From the NCBI GenBank assembly GCA_031841125.1, contig CM063107.1, positions 60,833,814 through 60,897,813 on the forward strand: DNA of 64,000 bases. Direction: 5' to 3'. Numbering within the stretch: the first letter of the stretch is position 1; every line of letters begins with the position of its first letter. The position numbers were made by a program, and so were the translations under genes. Source of the stretch: Acanthococcus lagerstroemiae. Taxonomy: Eukaryota; Arthropoda; Insecta; Hemiptera; Eriococcidae. Shown one piece after another: positions 34,131-46,300 of the stretch. The notes below the pieces were generated by a model. It searched no databases. It was not told the DNA's origin and was given only the letters and a program-made list of their open reading frames with translations.

Positions 34131-34531
34131 AATGGGCGCGTTTTCTTCAGCGCCACAAACGCACCTATCATACGCTTCCCGTGTCGTCACAGAGTGAGTT
34201 ACTGTTAGCAAGAATACCCGTCTTTGTTCCAACGGACGTATCGACTCCTGTAGGAAGAACACGGAGCAAAGATCAGTATGTTACTACCTGAGAATAAGAA
34301 ATTTGTTGGAAAGCAAAGGTACATATTTCTAATCCAGAAGGTTCTGAACATTTGCTAATAAACTTCTGGTTTCTAACAAATTTTTTATTCTCAGGCAGTG
34401 ACATGTCGATCTTTGCAACATATGTTTTTCTTACGGGAGTCGATACGTTCGTTGGAACGAAGATGGGTATTTTTGCTAACAGTAACCATGAAGTAAGTCA
34501 CTCCGTGCCGTCACTGGGAAACGCGCCCATT
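34131..34531. mobile_element. Foldback element 3
   Basis: The ends AATGGGCGCGTTT and AAACGCGCCCATT are inverse. Further pairs are TTACTGTTAGCAAGAATACC with GGTATTTTTGCTAACAGTAA, and CTACCTGAGAATAAGAAATT with its inverse near 34380-34400. The arms exceed 150 bp. The 73-codon frame at 34352-34573 lies in the hairpin and is not a gene. A related segment sits inside the hAT element at 8864-9361. Confidence 0.85.
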
Positions 34532-34691
34532 GAATTCTCCGTGAGTTACAATGTGTGTATAAATGATATCTAAATGTTGATATTGTCCCCCTCAAGTTAT
34601 TTCTTGAACTGAAATGCTACCTAGACAGTTTTTCAGTTATTATGAGAATAAACGCTGTACTTTTTACACTGGTGCAAGATACATGTCCGTA

Positions 34692-35099
34692 TCATGATGG
34701 CGCACTCCCACTGAGGCTGACAGCACTGCTGTAGCCAACTGTGCTGGATGATAGTTATTTTCGTTCACATTGGAGCTAGTCGAAATACGCTGACAGCTAT
34801 GTTAGAATTTATCCGATTCGAATCGCATACCGGCTAACAGTAACAATTAGCAATGTTGCATGTTAGTCATGGTACATTTACACTGACAAACGAACATTGC
34901 AATCAGCAAAGTTTCGAAAATGACTAACATTGCTAGTTGTTATTGTTAGCCGGTATCCGATTCGAATCGGATAAGTTCTAACATTGCTGTCAGTAGCTGT
35001 CAGCATATTTCGACGAACTCCAGTGTGAACGAAAATAACTAACATCCAGCAAAGTTGGCTACAGCAATGCTGTCACCCTCAGCGTAAATGCACCATGAA
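34692..35099. mobile_element. Foldback element 4
   Basis: Arms of about 175 bp: TGACAGCACTGCTGTAGCCA pairs with TGGCTACAGCAATGCTGTCA, GATAGTTATTTTCGTTCACA with TGTGAACGAAAATAACTAAC, and ATCCGATTCGAATCG with CGATTCGAATCGGAT. The central loop is about 60 bp. No coding capacity. Confidence 0.88.
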
Positions 35100-35683
35100 G
35101 CTAAAAACAAAATAAATTAATGAAAAACTACTTTTTTTCGAGGAATATTATTTGATTGTACCCGTTCAATTGTGATCAGTTGTGTGAATGAAATCACAAA
35201 ACTGAATGTGCTTATACGCTCATCTTGTTCTGTTTTAATTCGAAAATAACATATTGGTATCATGATTGTTTCCAGGCACGCTCCGATTGGCGATGACAAT
35301 TACTTGCTAATGGCTGGTCGTCTCGAATCAGTCGTTATGAGAAAGCAATTTTGACTTCTAACGAACAATAACTAAAACTACTTTTTCTTAATAATTTGTT
35401 GTATAATTTCTAATAACATTTCAAAACGTATTTATAAGCTTTAGTTTTTAAATGTGTAACAGTACTTTGGTATGACCACAGACTGCATCGAATCAATTAT
35501 GTGCAAGTGTTCAAACCTAGACTAAATACGATTTACTGACCGAATTGCGATTTTTTTTTTTTTTTTTTTTTCAACAATATCATTAAGGTGTATAACTAAT
35601 GTTATTTTCTTCAGCGCATTTTAATTTCTATTTGTATGTTGTCAAATTTCAAACGAAACTAGTGAATGAAACGTAAATTAGTA

Positions 35684-36263
35684 CAGTAGAACCTCGATTA
35701 TCCGACCATTAATTAACTGATCTTTCAATCATCCGAGATCAATTTTGGCCAACTGAGCATTCGTTTATCCGACACGAAAAACTCGGTTAATTTTTTTTTA
35801 TCCGATTCATATATTATTTTGCAAGTACATATGTGCAATATTGTGTTAGCTGAAGCTGTATAAATGAAATTGGGATTTAAACTTAGAGTTTCAAGTGTTG
35901 GCAGCTCTGTGTATGTGTGAGTGATCACGGATAATTTACCGCAAGCGTGTAGCAAACTTGAACTATAATTAAGTCTATTAGAAATTCACTTTCAAAGAAA
36001 ATTTGTCCTAAATTTAACTATGCATCATCACCAAAAAATTGAATAATAATCAGTTCTACTGGTAAAATAATTTTTACTCGTTTTTTTACCCTCCTGAAGA
36101 TAGCAGTGTTTCTATTTGAAAGTACACATGATCACTCATAAATTTATGAGCATCCAAGAGTTCATTACTGCCAAAAGATAAGACAATCGATTACGTATCC
36201 GATTTTTTGGATTATCCTGGGTACTTTTTCCCCCACCTACCCCAGATAGTCACGGTTCTACTG
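35684..36263. mobile_element. pogo/Tigger-like non-autonomous element with TA TSD
   Basis: The left end CAGTAGAACCTCGATTATCC and right end GGTTCTACTG are inverse over the first ten bases, and both are flanked by TA (35682-35683; 36264-36265). CAGTAGAACCTCGATTATCC with a TA target is the form seen for pogo/Tigger elements of the Tc1-mariner superfamily. Internal repeats of TTATCCGA-like words occur near both ends. No transposase domain is recognisable in the 580 bp. Confidence 0.8.
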
Positions 36264-37373
36264 TAATCAATCTTTTTATCAGTCACCTTTGTTGTGAAAC
36301 GTTTTATTGAATCCTGGCTTATTTTATTACCGATTCCTTCCATATTGATGAAATCATCATAAATTGATTGACGCTTTTAGGATTAAGATACTAAATAGTC
36401 TGATGACCGGTTTTAGTTGTACGACATTCGTGTACTACTTTTTCATGTTACGTTCTTGAATTAAAAACCCCGAGCAATTTTAAAATACCTTTTATTACGA
36501 ATACTACTTAAACGAAGAACAAAAATATAAATGAACTGATTTGCGCTGTACATACTCCTACTTTTCCATGTACTTTGTATATAATTTTTTTGTTAGTTTC
36601 TTCATTACTTTTCTAACTTCAAAATCATTCGAATATTTCTAAAACGCAGACATGAATTATTCGTTCAGGCATTACGTTCTATGGAATATCAGAACACGAG
36701 CTCTCTAATTTTCATTTCGGTAAATTATATTCCTTCTCTTTTCCCTACGAGTTGATTATTTTAGTATTTTTATAAAAGACATTTTATTAAACTCGTTTGG
36801 CGAAATAATAAAGTTATTGTCACGCTTTAACGTAGTTGAAAAATTTTTATTTGTCGTTGTGATATTGTTATGTACGTATTTTTTAAATTGTTACATTCGT
36901 TTTATTTAAGAAAAAAATTGTTTTATATGTTTCTTCTTTTTTTTTTCACGTTCACATTTTTGTAACTTTTTTTTTTCTAGTTTTGGTTATTTTATCTTCT
37001 TTTTTTTATACTTATTTATTATTTCTTTTTCTTAGCAACAAACGTCTTCATTACAGCTAATTATTATTATTATTATTGAGGTTTTCACGTGTAATCTGTT
37101 AGTTGTTGAACATAATACGATTTGTTACTTTTTTATTTATTTTTTTAAATGACATTGCTGTTGTGCTGGCATTTTTTCATTATTCCCCTTCCGTCGCAGT
37201 ATTAAAGGCAGCGTTTTAATCGTAAGTATTAAAATCCAAAATGCGGGTTGTGTTTTGAAACAATGTAATATACAAATTGTAATTTTTGTATAATTTTTTT
37301 CTCTCTATATTTGAACTGAAACGCTACTTCAATATAGAAATTATTTTTTAAATTACCACAAATGGACGCTGTT

Positions 37374-37606
37374 AAGCAAAAAGGAACCAACCGACATTTG
37401 TAAACGAAATGAGTTATCGTTGGAAAGAGCGTAAAAAGTAGAATTTTTCAAAACTGGGCCCCCGATTCAAAAATGTGTACTCACGTTGAAAAAAGTTTAT
37501 CAGTAAACGTTATGTCATATATTTTCTACATGGCTCTTGAACTTCGAATCGCGTGTTTTCAAAAAACAGATTTTACCGGTTGGTTCCATTACGCTTAACA
37601 GTGTCC
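37374..37606 (+). mobile_element. MITE with GGACGCTGTTAAGC / GCTTAACAGTGTCC ends
   Basis: The inverted ends continue inward: AAGGAACCAACCG at the left pairs with CGGTTGGTTCCATT at the right. The 233 bp element is flanked by AAAT on both sides, a possible 4 bp target duplication. A decayed copy in opposite orientation lies at 24048-24300. Superfamily not assigned. Confidence 0.8.
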
Positions 37607-38041
37607 AAATATAAGTGTACATTCCAAAGATGAAAAAGAACATTGATGTACCTAATACTAACATTGAATCCTTTATTTATTTTGTATCAACATTATTCCT
37701 TCGATTGGCGGCTTTTATGTGCTCTTATTGATGAATTAAAATGTATTTTGTATACTTTTTAAACATTTATCATATAAAGTTTACTTTGTTTTTTTATTCT
37801 TATTGTGTGTTCTTTGAAACTGATTGAATAATGTTGGCATACTGTCTGACAAACGATAGTCTGAGTTGTCAAAAATGGTAAATAAAAATTGGGATCCGTT
37901 ATCTAGTAGTTATACAAACTATGGAAATCCAAATTAATATTCGATAATTAGTATCTAGTCGTTTTAATAATTACAAGCTAAGTGACAAGTCAGTTGCTTA
38001 ACATACTCTGTTATTGATTTGTAGGGGTTTCTCCCCGTTCT

Positions 38042-38296
38042 TAATTGGTTATTTGGGAAACTAGAATTTTTACTTAGGTATTGTATTTTTTGGGGGGGAG
38101 AACGGGATACGGGAATTAGTAATAAATTCCTGTTGCAACATATTTATATGGGAAAACAAGGAACTGGAATTCCCGTTGAAAACTGTCAGAATATCGAGAA
38201 ATGAGAACTTTTGGGAGGAACGCCCCGGATTCTTTCCCGTTTCTTACCTCTCCCCTTCAAGTGGAATTTAGAATTAATGCATCAGCACCAGGCTGC
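38042..38296 (+). repeat. Left copy of an inverted ~250 bp repeat pair
   Basis: Runs from AATTGGTTATTTGGGAAACT through AGGAACTGGAATTCCCGTTG and AACGCCCCGGATTCTTTCCC to GCATCAGCACCA. The same sequence in reverse complement lies at 43156-43398, about 4.9 kb away, with high identity. The copies have no terminal inverted repeats of their own that I can see. Confidence 0.85.
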
Positions 38297-38493
38297 AAGC
38301 TTCAGGCTGCAACTTCTTCAGCTGTCTGTTCCTGTTTCGATGCACACTAGCGCTCCCATACCTATATCAGTGTGACCAAAATGAGAATACCGATGATTTT
38401 ATAACGTCATTTTCAACTGCCGACACTGTGAATGCTGTTACCTACGAAACTTGAAAACGAAATAAGTTGCGCCATTTTCTTTGAGTTTTCCAG

Positions 38494-41400
38494 CTGTTGA
38501 ACAGGTTATTCGAGTTCGTCGTAAACCGTTTGCTGTGCCATCAAAATCGACTAATTATGTTCACCATGTTCAGTCATATGTGGGATTTGAAGTGAAGCTC
38601 CAGATATATCCTGATCTTCGTAAGTAATAGACTACGAATTAATATTCCGACATTCCGAGCCTTCATCTGCCTTTTTAAGGGGCAGATTATGGTTCAGTAG
38701 TATGTATGTAGACGTTCGTTCTCAAAAGAAGAAGATGCGTATTCGGATGTTCAGGTCGATTGAAATTGTTTATTTTACTGTTCAGGAAGATGAAGAAATG
38801 CTACTCACTTTATTACCCAGGATTATTTCAACTTGCCTGAAAAATAATGACGTTCTTCGAAAGGAAACGTGTGATTATGCTGCCCTAAATGTCGACAAAA
38901 GTGCGGTGTTTGCTTATTACACTATATCTTCTGTGGAATACTTTCTGTTGAGTTCGAACTATAACAACAGGTATTATGTACTCCTTTACTTCACGAAACC
39001 AATCTTAATATTTTCCGGACTCGATAGTCCGCATTAACATTCTTCAAGTACGTACTTATTATTCAGTAACACAATAAGATCAGAGTTATGAACGTACTGG
39101 CAGATTAGTGAAGTTACTTGATGGTTATGACGTGTGATGAATGTTTAGTTTCTTGCTATACACGTGCCAGATCTCATAAGGTTTTGCACATCAGTAGATA
39201 GGCTTCTCTAACTGAGTTTTAGAATTTGGAGCCGTTCGCAGAGTTCTTTATACTGATGAACCAGATATGGTGTAGAAAGAGCTAGCAAATATTTAAGCTT
39301 GTTGGGAACTGAGAGAGGGAAATATTTTAAAATGACGGACTTGAGAATGAAAAATAAAATTAAAAACTTGCAGTCTTTGCCCTATATACTATGTTACGGT
39401 TAATGTTGTTAATTCAGTTAATGTAAGTGGCGGATGAATAACTGTTAATAACAACGGATGTGATAAGGAACGTGAATAACCAACATTTTGAAAGGTGGCA
39501 AATGATGTTATATAATAACCGGTAGATCACGGTATTAGCTAGTTAGGCCGTTCAGTATCGCTAATGAATCACGATCTACATTCGTCCGCCGGTGATTCTC
39601 TATCTTCCACCTTATCTAAGTGTTACGCATCAAGCTTTTTGTTCTAACTTTTTGCGAGAAGAAAAGAAGTACAGAGAGAAACAATACTTGCTCGCTTGTG
39701 GTGATTGCTTTTCTTTACTAAATTAGGTATATAAAACAAGTAACGTATTTCTGCGTGTTGAGTGGGTAGAATTCATCATTTGTCCTCAAGAGGACCTGTT
39801 GAATGTGGTGCAGATCATAGTCCCAACAGGTGACACAGAAATTACTTTAGGGACAGTAGCAGGATGCAACAGCGTTGCTGGAGCTCAGAGGTTCAAATGA
39901 TGCGACTGTAAGATAGGATGAAACACTATTAGATGCTGCTCACTGCGAAAAGCAATTAATCAATTATACAATACAAGATGCCGTGGCAGTCTATATGTGT
40001 TGTAAAAAGAATAACTCGTACCTTTTGGAAATAATTCTTATATTTTGTAGTTCCCATAAATGTAAAAATGTATTCAACCAACTGGTATTTTTCGTAGACT
40101 GATCAAGTCACTCATGAATTGAAGTCAATTGCTAGTCATTAACGTAGATAAATTATCCTCTTTTTTAGTCATTAACGATAGTAACTGGCCATTTAATGTT
40201 AATTTTCTTCTAACAACATTAACTGTGTTGTATGCATTGAAGAATGTGTGGGAAATGTGAGCTGTGTAGAAGTTGAACCAGTTATAGAATAGCTTGAGAG
40301 TTGTGAGAAATACATACAGGTAAGATCCTTCTGACTATCAGTTCTTCGTGTTGATGTTTTTAAACTGTGTAATTACTTGATTTTCGACATAGACTATTTT
40401 CAGATGCGATGGAACCGTCAAAACCTGTAATATTATTTGCTTTTTGATAAGAACTATTTTCAGGTATAATGGAACCGCTGAATCATAATAACTTGATGAT
40501 GTTCAAGGGGAATAGTCTTCTTGCTCTAACGTTATCTATATTTACTTCAAGTTACCGAATTTGAGTTTTAGGTTAATGGTAGTTCAGAGGAAAGAACATT
40601 ACTGCTGGTTATCGTGTGAATTCGCTGTTCATAACTAGATGAGAGAACTGTTCATCGTATTTAGTAAATACTCAAATTTTCAAATAAGTTTCTAGTAGGT
40701 AGAAGAATTTTGAAATCAAAGGTACGTAATTTCATATTTAAACAAGCCGAAAAATAAAAATTTGAAGCTTGATAAATCCTTCTAGCTCTTTATCATACAT
40801 AATACTGGAAGATGTGTATAGTAATAAAGATAGGCAGCAGATCAAAAACCAAAGTTCGTCCAGTTGATTTGGTGATGCTAGATTTTTTATTATATCCAGG
40901 TAAAAAGTGTAATTAATGAATTTATCTGTGCTAAGTTAGTATACTAAAATTATTACGATCCCTGATATGTTCCTGTGTGGAATTCATCTCGAATTTTTTT
41001 GTATTTGTTTCAGATTGGGTCAGGATTATTTGTTGATGATGTTCCACATGTGTGCTCTCTGAATGTTGCTACCATGAAAGTTCGCTCGTGAACTACATAT
41101 TTATTTCTGTGTTAAATCTATATTAATAAATGTACTATAGAAACACGAACTCTTCTGCAGTTTTTCTTTCCTCTTTCAAACTTGATGTGTGAAATCAGTG
41201 AATAACTCTCCAAAAGATTGAATTCACTGGACATTTTATTCTTATTCAATCCAAACTACGTAACTTATCTACCTAATAGGTATTTTAAATAGACAACTGA
41301 ATTGCTTTCTAACCATATTCTGTTGCATTATTAATCCGTTTTTGCTTCTAGGTTCAACTTGAAAGATAGTTACGTGATTTGAGTAAGTAACATTTGGATA

Positions 41401-42939
41401 CAGTATATTACCAAAATGGATGGCTATGAAGTAATCTGAGATTCTGATGCATAACTCTAATATAGAACCATTATGTGACATTTTTTCATTCTTCTTTCTA
41501 GGAATAAATTATGAAATGTAGCTGACTGCGTGGTTCCTGGAGAGTAATGCTCAAGAAAAGATACAGTCATTATAGCCCTGAAAAATCTCTGATGAGTTAT
41601 CGAAATCCGTTCTTCCAAAGATCGAATTACGAACGACTTCGCAACTGGAAAAGTATACGGACTGAATAATTTTTGATCAGTTTTTTACTGACTTCAAGAA
41701 GTAAGAAAAACGCGTGTTACCTATAAAACTCATGTAAGTGTTGAAGGTACCTATGTATATATTCATTGTGAATCATGGATTTGGTATGCTGGTAAAATAT
41801 AATAGAAACCATAGCTACTTTTTTCCTGGAAGAATGAATTACTTATCCCGTGAAACAAGTACGAGTATCTACATGATCAAATCCGTTACTTTTCCATGAC
41901 GACTTTGTGATCGAAAATTCAATACCTACTTGATTTTGATATATACCTACCTATATAAGAGAATCGAGTGTGCTCTGGATAGAAATCTACATTAGATTCT
42001 CTGCACAATTTGATCCAAAAGTCGATATTGACCTTGTATGTGACTTGTATCGAAATCGAATTTTGAATGTCAACAAAAGAGTCGAGTTTTACTTCAGCCG
42101 AGGTGTCACAGGATGTAGCGGTGATTGAAACTGCATTAAAATTGCTCGGCCTGTGAGAATTTGGGATCATCAGATGAATTTTAACAGTTAATTAAAGAAG
42201 AAAAAAAAAAAGATTTCAACTTCTCCAATTATCCATATCGTTTGAATTATCGTTGTAATATGTAGATATTTAATATTTTTATTTTGCTATCAATCAAGTT
42301 ATAGATTTTCACCATCTTCAAAACGAAAACACATATGGCAGTTCCTGCCTGTAGTAGGTATATTCGAAAAGTTTTAAAGTAAGAAGGCTCTTGGACAATT
42401 TGTTTTTCATTTTACAAAATAATACCCTTCGGAAAAATATTTTCTTGTCGATTAAGAGAATGGAACTTTACAGCACCTACTTGCGAAAGGCATCTTAAAA
42501 ATCGCGTGTTAATATGTAACATAGTATGTCATACTTACACATAATTGTTTTTATGAGCACGCAAAGAGTAAACTGATTTTGTACTTCACGTCTGGATTAA
42601 TTCATTCACACGGAAAAAGGGAAGCTTTTGATGTAAGTCGAGATCAGTAATTTACTAGAGTCCTATTAAGTATAGAGAATTTATTCATTTCGAACAAAAA
42701 GTAGGCAAGAATAATTTGGTGGTATAATTTTATCTTTGCCATCTTTCAGACCATGAATTTATTCTAATTTTAAGTTTTTTCTTATCCTTGTTGCAGATTT
42801 TCATGTTATTATTCGGTACCCAAATTCGAATTACGTTTATGTGATTACGAATATTGAAACGAGTGAAGATGAAACTGTGCACCGGTCCGCGATTTCGAAG
42901 TGTCTGGTACCCGGAGTTGAGGTACTACTAGGCCGGTAA
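38494..42939 (+). CDS. Possible two-exon (or longer) gene of unknown function, 3' part
   Basis: Exon 38494-38619 follows TTTTCCAG. It reads in phase 2 as VEQVIRVRRKPFAVPSKSTN to VGFEVKLQIYPDL and ends at C|GTAAGT. The phase fits an exon at 42797-42939 (acceptor GTTGCAG), which encodes FHVIIRYPNSNYVYVITNIE to KCLVPGVEVLLGR and stops at TAA 42937-42939. AATAAA follows at 42976-42981. About 88 residues are visible; I do not recognise the family. The first exon is also open in another frame (LLNRLFEFVVNRL..) until a TGA, so the frame choice is an inference from the splice phases. No start codon or promoter found. Another candidate exon, 38786-38970, lies inside the proposed intron and does not fit this phase. 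Confidence 0.35.
38786..38970 (+). CDS. Candidate exon, unknown protein
   Basis: Preceded by TTACTGTTCAG and followed by AACAG|GTATTA, open across all 61 codons (EDEEMLLTLLPRIISTCLKN, then DVLRKETCDYAALNVDKSAV). The composition looks protein-like and the frame remains open on both sides. Its end phase would fit an acceptor at 41014 that reads LGQDYLLMMFHMCAL to a TGA, with AATAAA at 41125-41130. It could belong to an alternative transcript of the gene proposed at 38494, or be chance. Family not recognised. Confidence 0.25.
38971..42796. other. AT-rich interval, putative intron
   Basis: No transposon ends, RNA genes or convincing exons apart from the doubtful acceptor at 41014. Short ORFs here have no family features. 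Confidence 0.5.
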
Positions 42940-42975
42940 AATACCTCCATCAGATGTAATCATCTGGTTTCCTTC

Positions 42976-42981
42976 AATAAA
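42976..42981 (+). promoter_or_regulatory. Candidate polyadenylation signal AATAAA
   Basis: AATAAA lies 37 bp after the TAA at 42937-42939 and supports reading 42797-42939 as a terminal exon on the + strand. Confidence 0.4.
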
Positions 42982-43155
42982 GTCTTAAATGTTACGAGCA
43001 TGTAGAACGCATTACTTTTCTTGAAGGAAATGTTGGAATTTGGGTGAAAATTATTCCTTTCCTCGCCCTCACCACCCGGTCACGTGATGCAAGTGTCCAC
43101 TTGTAGTTTTAAAGTTACTTTCCCAATAAGAGGTCCTTCATGTTACTCCGATTCC

Positions 43156-43398
43156 GCAGCGTGGTGCTGATGCATTATTTCCAAATTCCACTTGAAGGGG
43201 AGAGGCAAGAAACGGGAAAGAATCCGGGGCGTTCCTCCCAAAAAGTTCTCATTTCTCGATATTCTGACAGTTTTCAACGGGAATTCCAGTTCCTTATTGT
43301 TTTTCCATAAAAATATGTTGCAACAGTAATTACTAATTTCCATATCCCGTTCTCCCGAAAAAATACAATAAAAATTCAAGTTTCCCAAATAACCAATT
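43156..43398 (-). repeat. Right copy of the inverted ~250 bp repeat pair
   Basis: Reverse complement of 38042-38296, including GGGAAAGAATCCGGGGCGTT and CAACGGGAATTCCAGTTCCT, with a few indels. The 81-codon minus-strand frame here is not preserved in the other copy, so it is not a gene. Confidence 0.85.
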
Positions 43399-43399
43399 C

Positions 43400-46300
43400 A
43401 TTCATCCATGGGTTTTTCGGTATTGTAAAATATATATGTATTTACATTTTTTTTATCCTCCCTAATAGTTTATATAAAATGGGTACAGTTTTATTCGTTT
43501 CTTTCGTATTTTCCAAGTTAAACTTGAACCTTGTGTCCTGACTCTCTGATTCTACTGACTGACTCTGTCAATTCTTTTAGAATCTAGTTTTATTTTATGA
43601 AGCATATTTTCATTAGTCCTGATTGGCCCCCTCAAGTCTTCTCTACTGTCTTTCTATTACTTTTATATTTGTAGGTAATTGGCTCGCATTATCCTGTTTG
43701 TCTTTTGTCAGTTTTTTATACTTCTGGGAGATTTACATTCTCTCATGTATACGTGTTCTTCCTCAGAGGATACAGAAGCAAATGCCCCAAGATGTTCGGC
43801 TATAACAAGTCCCAGAACCGAGTGAAGAAATAGAAAAAGAATGAAAGAAAGCAGATTCAGGGTATTTTCCTGGAAGAGAGTGGTACTTTCCAAAGAATAG
43901 CCCCCGGTGTTTCCGACTGGAACTGTGATAAGGGTCTGTAAATAGTCAAGAAGGCTTAAGAAGACCTAAGTGAGTTTGGAAGAATTTAATTATTAGGATG
44001 TTCATTAATTTGAAACCAAATATTTTCTTGAGCTAAAATAGTTGCTATGAATTTCTTGCATCCAGGAAAATTTATAATTAAACGAATTTGAGATCATATG
44101 ACATTAACTGCGGGCTCCGCTCCCTGAGCGTTTCGCGGTTCAGCCACCGCTAAGATTTTATTTGATGACATCATAATTACACAAAAAGACAAATTATAAG
44201 AGGAACCCAATAAGACGCAAAGGCAATCCGACGACATCATTGGACGTAATATATTATGTAGTTGAATATGTCGCGTTTTTTTTTTAGATTTCAATTTCTG
44301 TTGGATATGAGAGAAATTTAAATATGCTGTCCAGAATCGTCGATGTATATTATATCACATTTCTGTCTTTTGTTTAATTTCAGGGCTTTCTCCCTACATA
44401 CCTATCTATCGATGAGTTCATTCTAGTTAATTAAGTTATGTTTATCAGTTCTTTCTCTCCTGTTGATAACTGTAGTTCTTTCTTTTTCTGTTGTGAATAT
44501 TTGTTTGGTTTTGGAAATGAAAGTTCTGGGTTATAATACTTAAGGCTGAGGCTTGCTTTTGTCACAAAATCAGAAGGACGAAAATTTTTAATAAAGCCTA
44601 TGGACAGTTTTCTGGTGCTTCCTGAATGATTTTAATAATGTCTGTAGATAGTTTCTCGGTGCTCCCTGAACAAGCTAGAAATATGAACTTCCTCCGTTTA
44701 GGAAAAGTACTCCTCATTGTATTCTCAGTTTCAGACTGGCATGTGAGATAATTCGAATAATACTTTATCACTGAACCTATATACATACTGTGAAGGTTCG
44801 TAGGGGCTCAAAGTCGATGAGTGACTTCCTTCGGAATATTTGCCAGCGAAAATTATGTAAAAGATTCCTCCTTTTTCTATCTTATTTCTGCGATCTTGTC
44901 TGTCTCTATTTTTTTACGAAAAATTATTTCTCCTCATCTAGTATTTTTCGATATTTTGTGGCACTTTATTTCTTTTCTATTTTTTTCGTATTTCGCTGTC
45001 TGCCTATTTATTCATTTATAAGCTACGTAAATTTAGTCAGACTCATGTTAGGTCACATTTTGTCTAATAAATGATTCAGACAAATTATTATAACTTCCAA
45101 GACTTAAGTTCAATAACAACTTATAGTATTTCCATGAGGAATCTTGAGTTCGGTTTCCTTTTTCTTCAGTTTTTCATTCCGCTGGTTGGTTAGAAGGTAT
45201 GGTTTTTTTCCCTCTCTTTTTGCTTATTGTGTCTCTTCCAGTTGCCCTTTTTAGCTGATATTTTGAAATCATTAGCTATCGCAAATAATCGAGGAATCAA
45301 AGACAATTGCCTATTCCATTCATTTAAGAAAAAAAGTTTGTAGGTATCACTAGAGATTTGACTTAGAAAAAATAAGTAAAATGGATGAAAAAACAAGTTC
45401 GAAGTAAGTTCATTTTTTGATTAGTGGAATGGCCGATCAGATTTTCATTCACTTATTTCAATATAAGCCTTGAAATCAAACTTGAACACAGCTGAGGTGA
45501 TAATGTTTTTTCTCATTCCGAGAAGGGATGCTTTTTTCTCGTTTTCTTCAAAGAAAGAAACAAATTCTTGGTGCCTGAAAAAAGAAAAAAAATGAGTAAC
45601 CGAAGTTTCTCTTATTCAGGAAAGCTTTCTTTCCTCGAAAGACCGGGACATCAAACTAATTCCGAGGGGAAAGAAATCGTTTAGGGTAATCAGAACTAAA
45701 GTTCCTGTGAAATTTGTTGAATTTTGAGATTTTTTCTGAAATGTTTGGCCGAATTTACAAATTATTCATTCTAGGTGACTACAATTTTCCATGAATTTGA
45801 TAATTTTTCCAAAATCACTGCAGTTTCTCATGAATCTGCCTAATCTTCTTGTGAATTAATTGAAAACTCGAATCATATTGCGTTACATTTTCAATTTTGT
45901 CAAATTTTTCTGATTTAAAAATTTTTTTCAACGTTTTTGTCACAACTGTTCGCTCATTTTTTAATGTAACTACAATTTTTCATGGATCTTGCAGAATTGT
46001 TCACAAGTCGATTGGAAAGCTCATAATATCAAATGAAAAGTTCAGTTTTCAGTTTTTCGAGTCTTGAAATTCTTAAAATTTTTGTCATTGTCATTCTTCG
46101 AAATGACTTCCATTTTCCATGAATCTTCCACAGTTTTTGTGGACGAATTGTTTAAAGACCTATGATATCGATTTGAGTTTATTTTTTCAATTTTGTCAAC
46201 GTTTTCCATTTTTGGGATTTTTTTTCCTTAATTATTGTCACAACTCTGCTCATTTTTTCAAGATGACTAATATTTTCCACAAGTCCTCAGTTTTTGTATG

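Larger units (their letters stand above)
31080..38493. other. 3' flank or intron of RasGAP1 and intergenic DNA
   Basis: No recognised exon. Contains a SINE (31420-31575), a LINE reverse-transcriptase remnant (32480-33245), four foldback elements (33342-35099), a pogo-like element (35684-36263), a MITE (37374-37606) and one arm of a large inverted repeat pair (38042-38296). The stretch 36270-37370 is very AT-rich with TTTATTT tracts and could include a 3' untranslated region. Confidence 0.7.

Noticed and set aside
34352..34573. 73-codon ORF containing a plausible peptide
   Set aside because: It is the right arm of a foldback element.
38494..38619. Possible final RasGAP1 exon joined to 31075
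   Set aside because: The phase would give only Asn-Cys-stop, which does not match the family C-terminus; the exon fits better with 42797-42939. Not excluded outright.
43143..43388. 81-codon minus-strand ORF
   Set aside because: It is inside the inverted repeat copy; the other copy at 38042-38296 is frame-disrupted.
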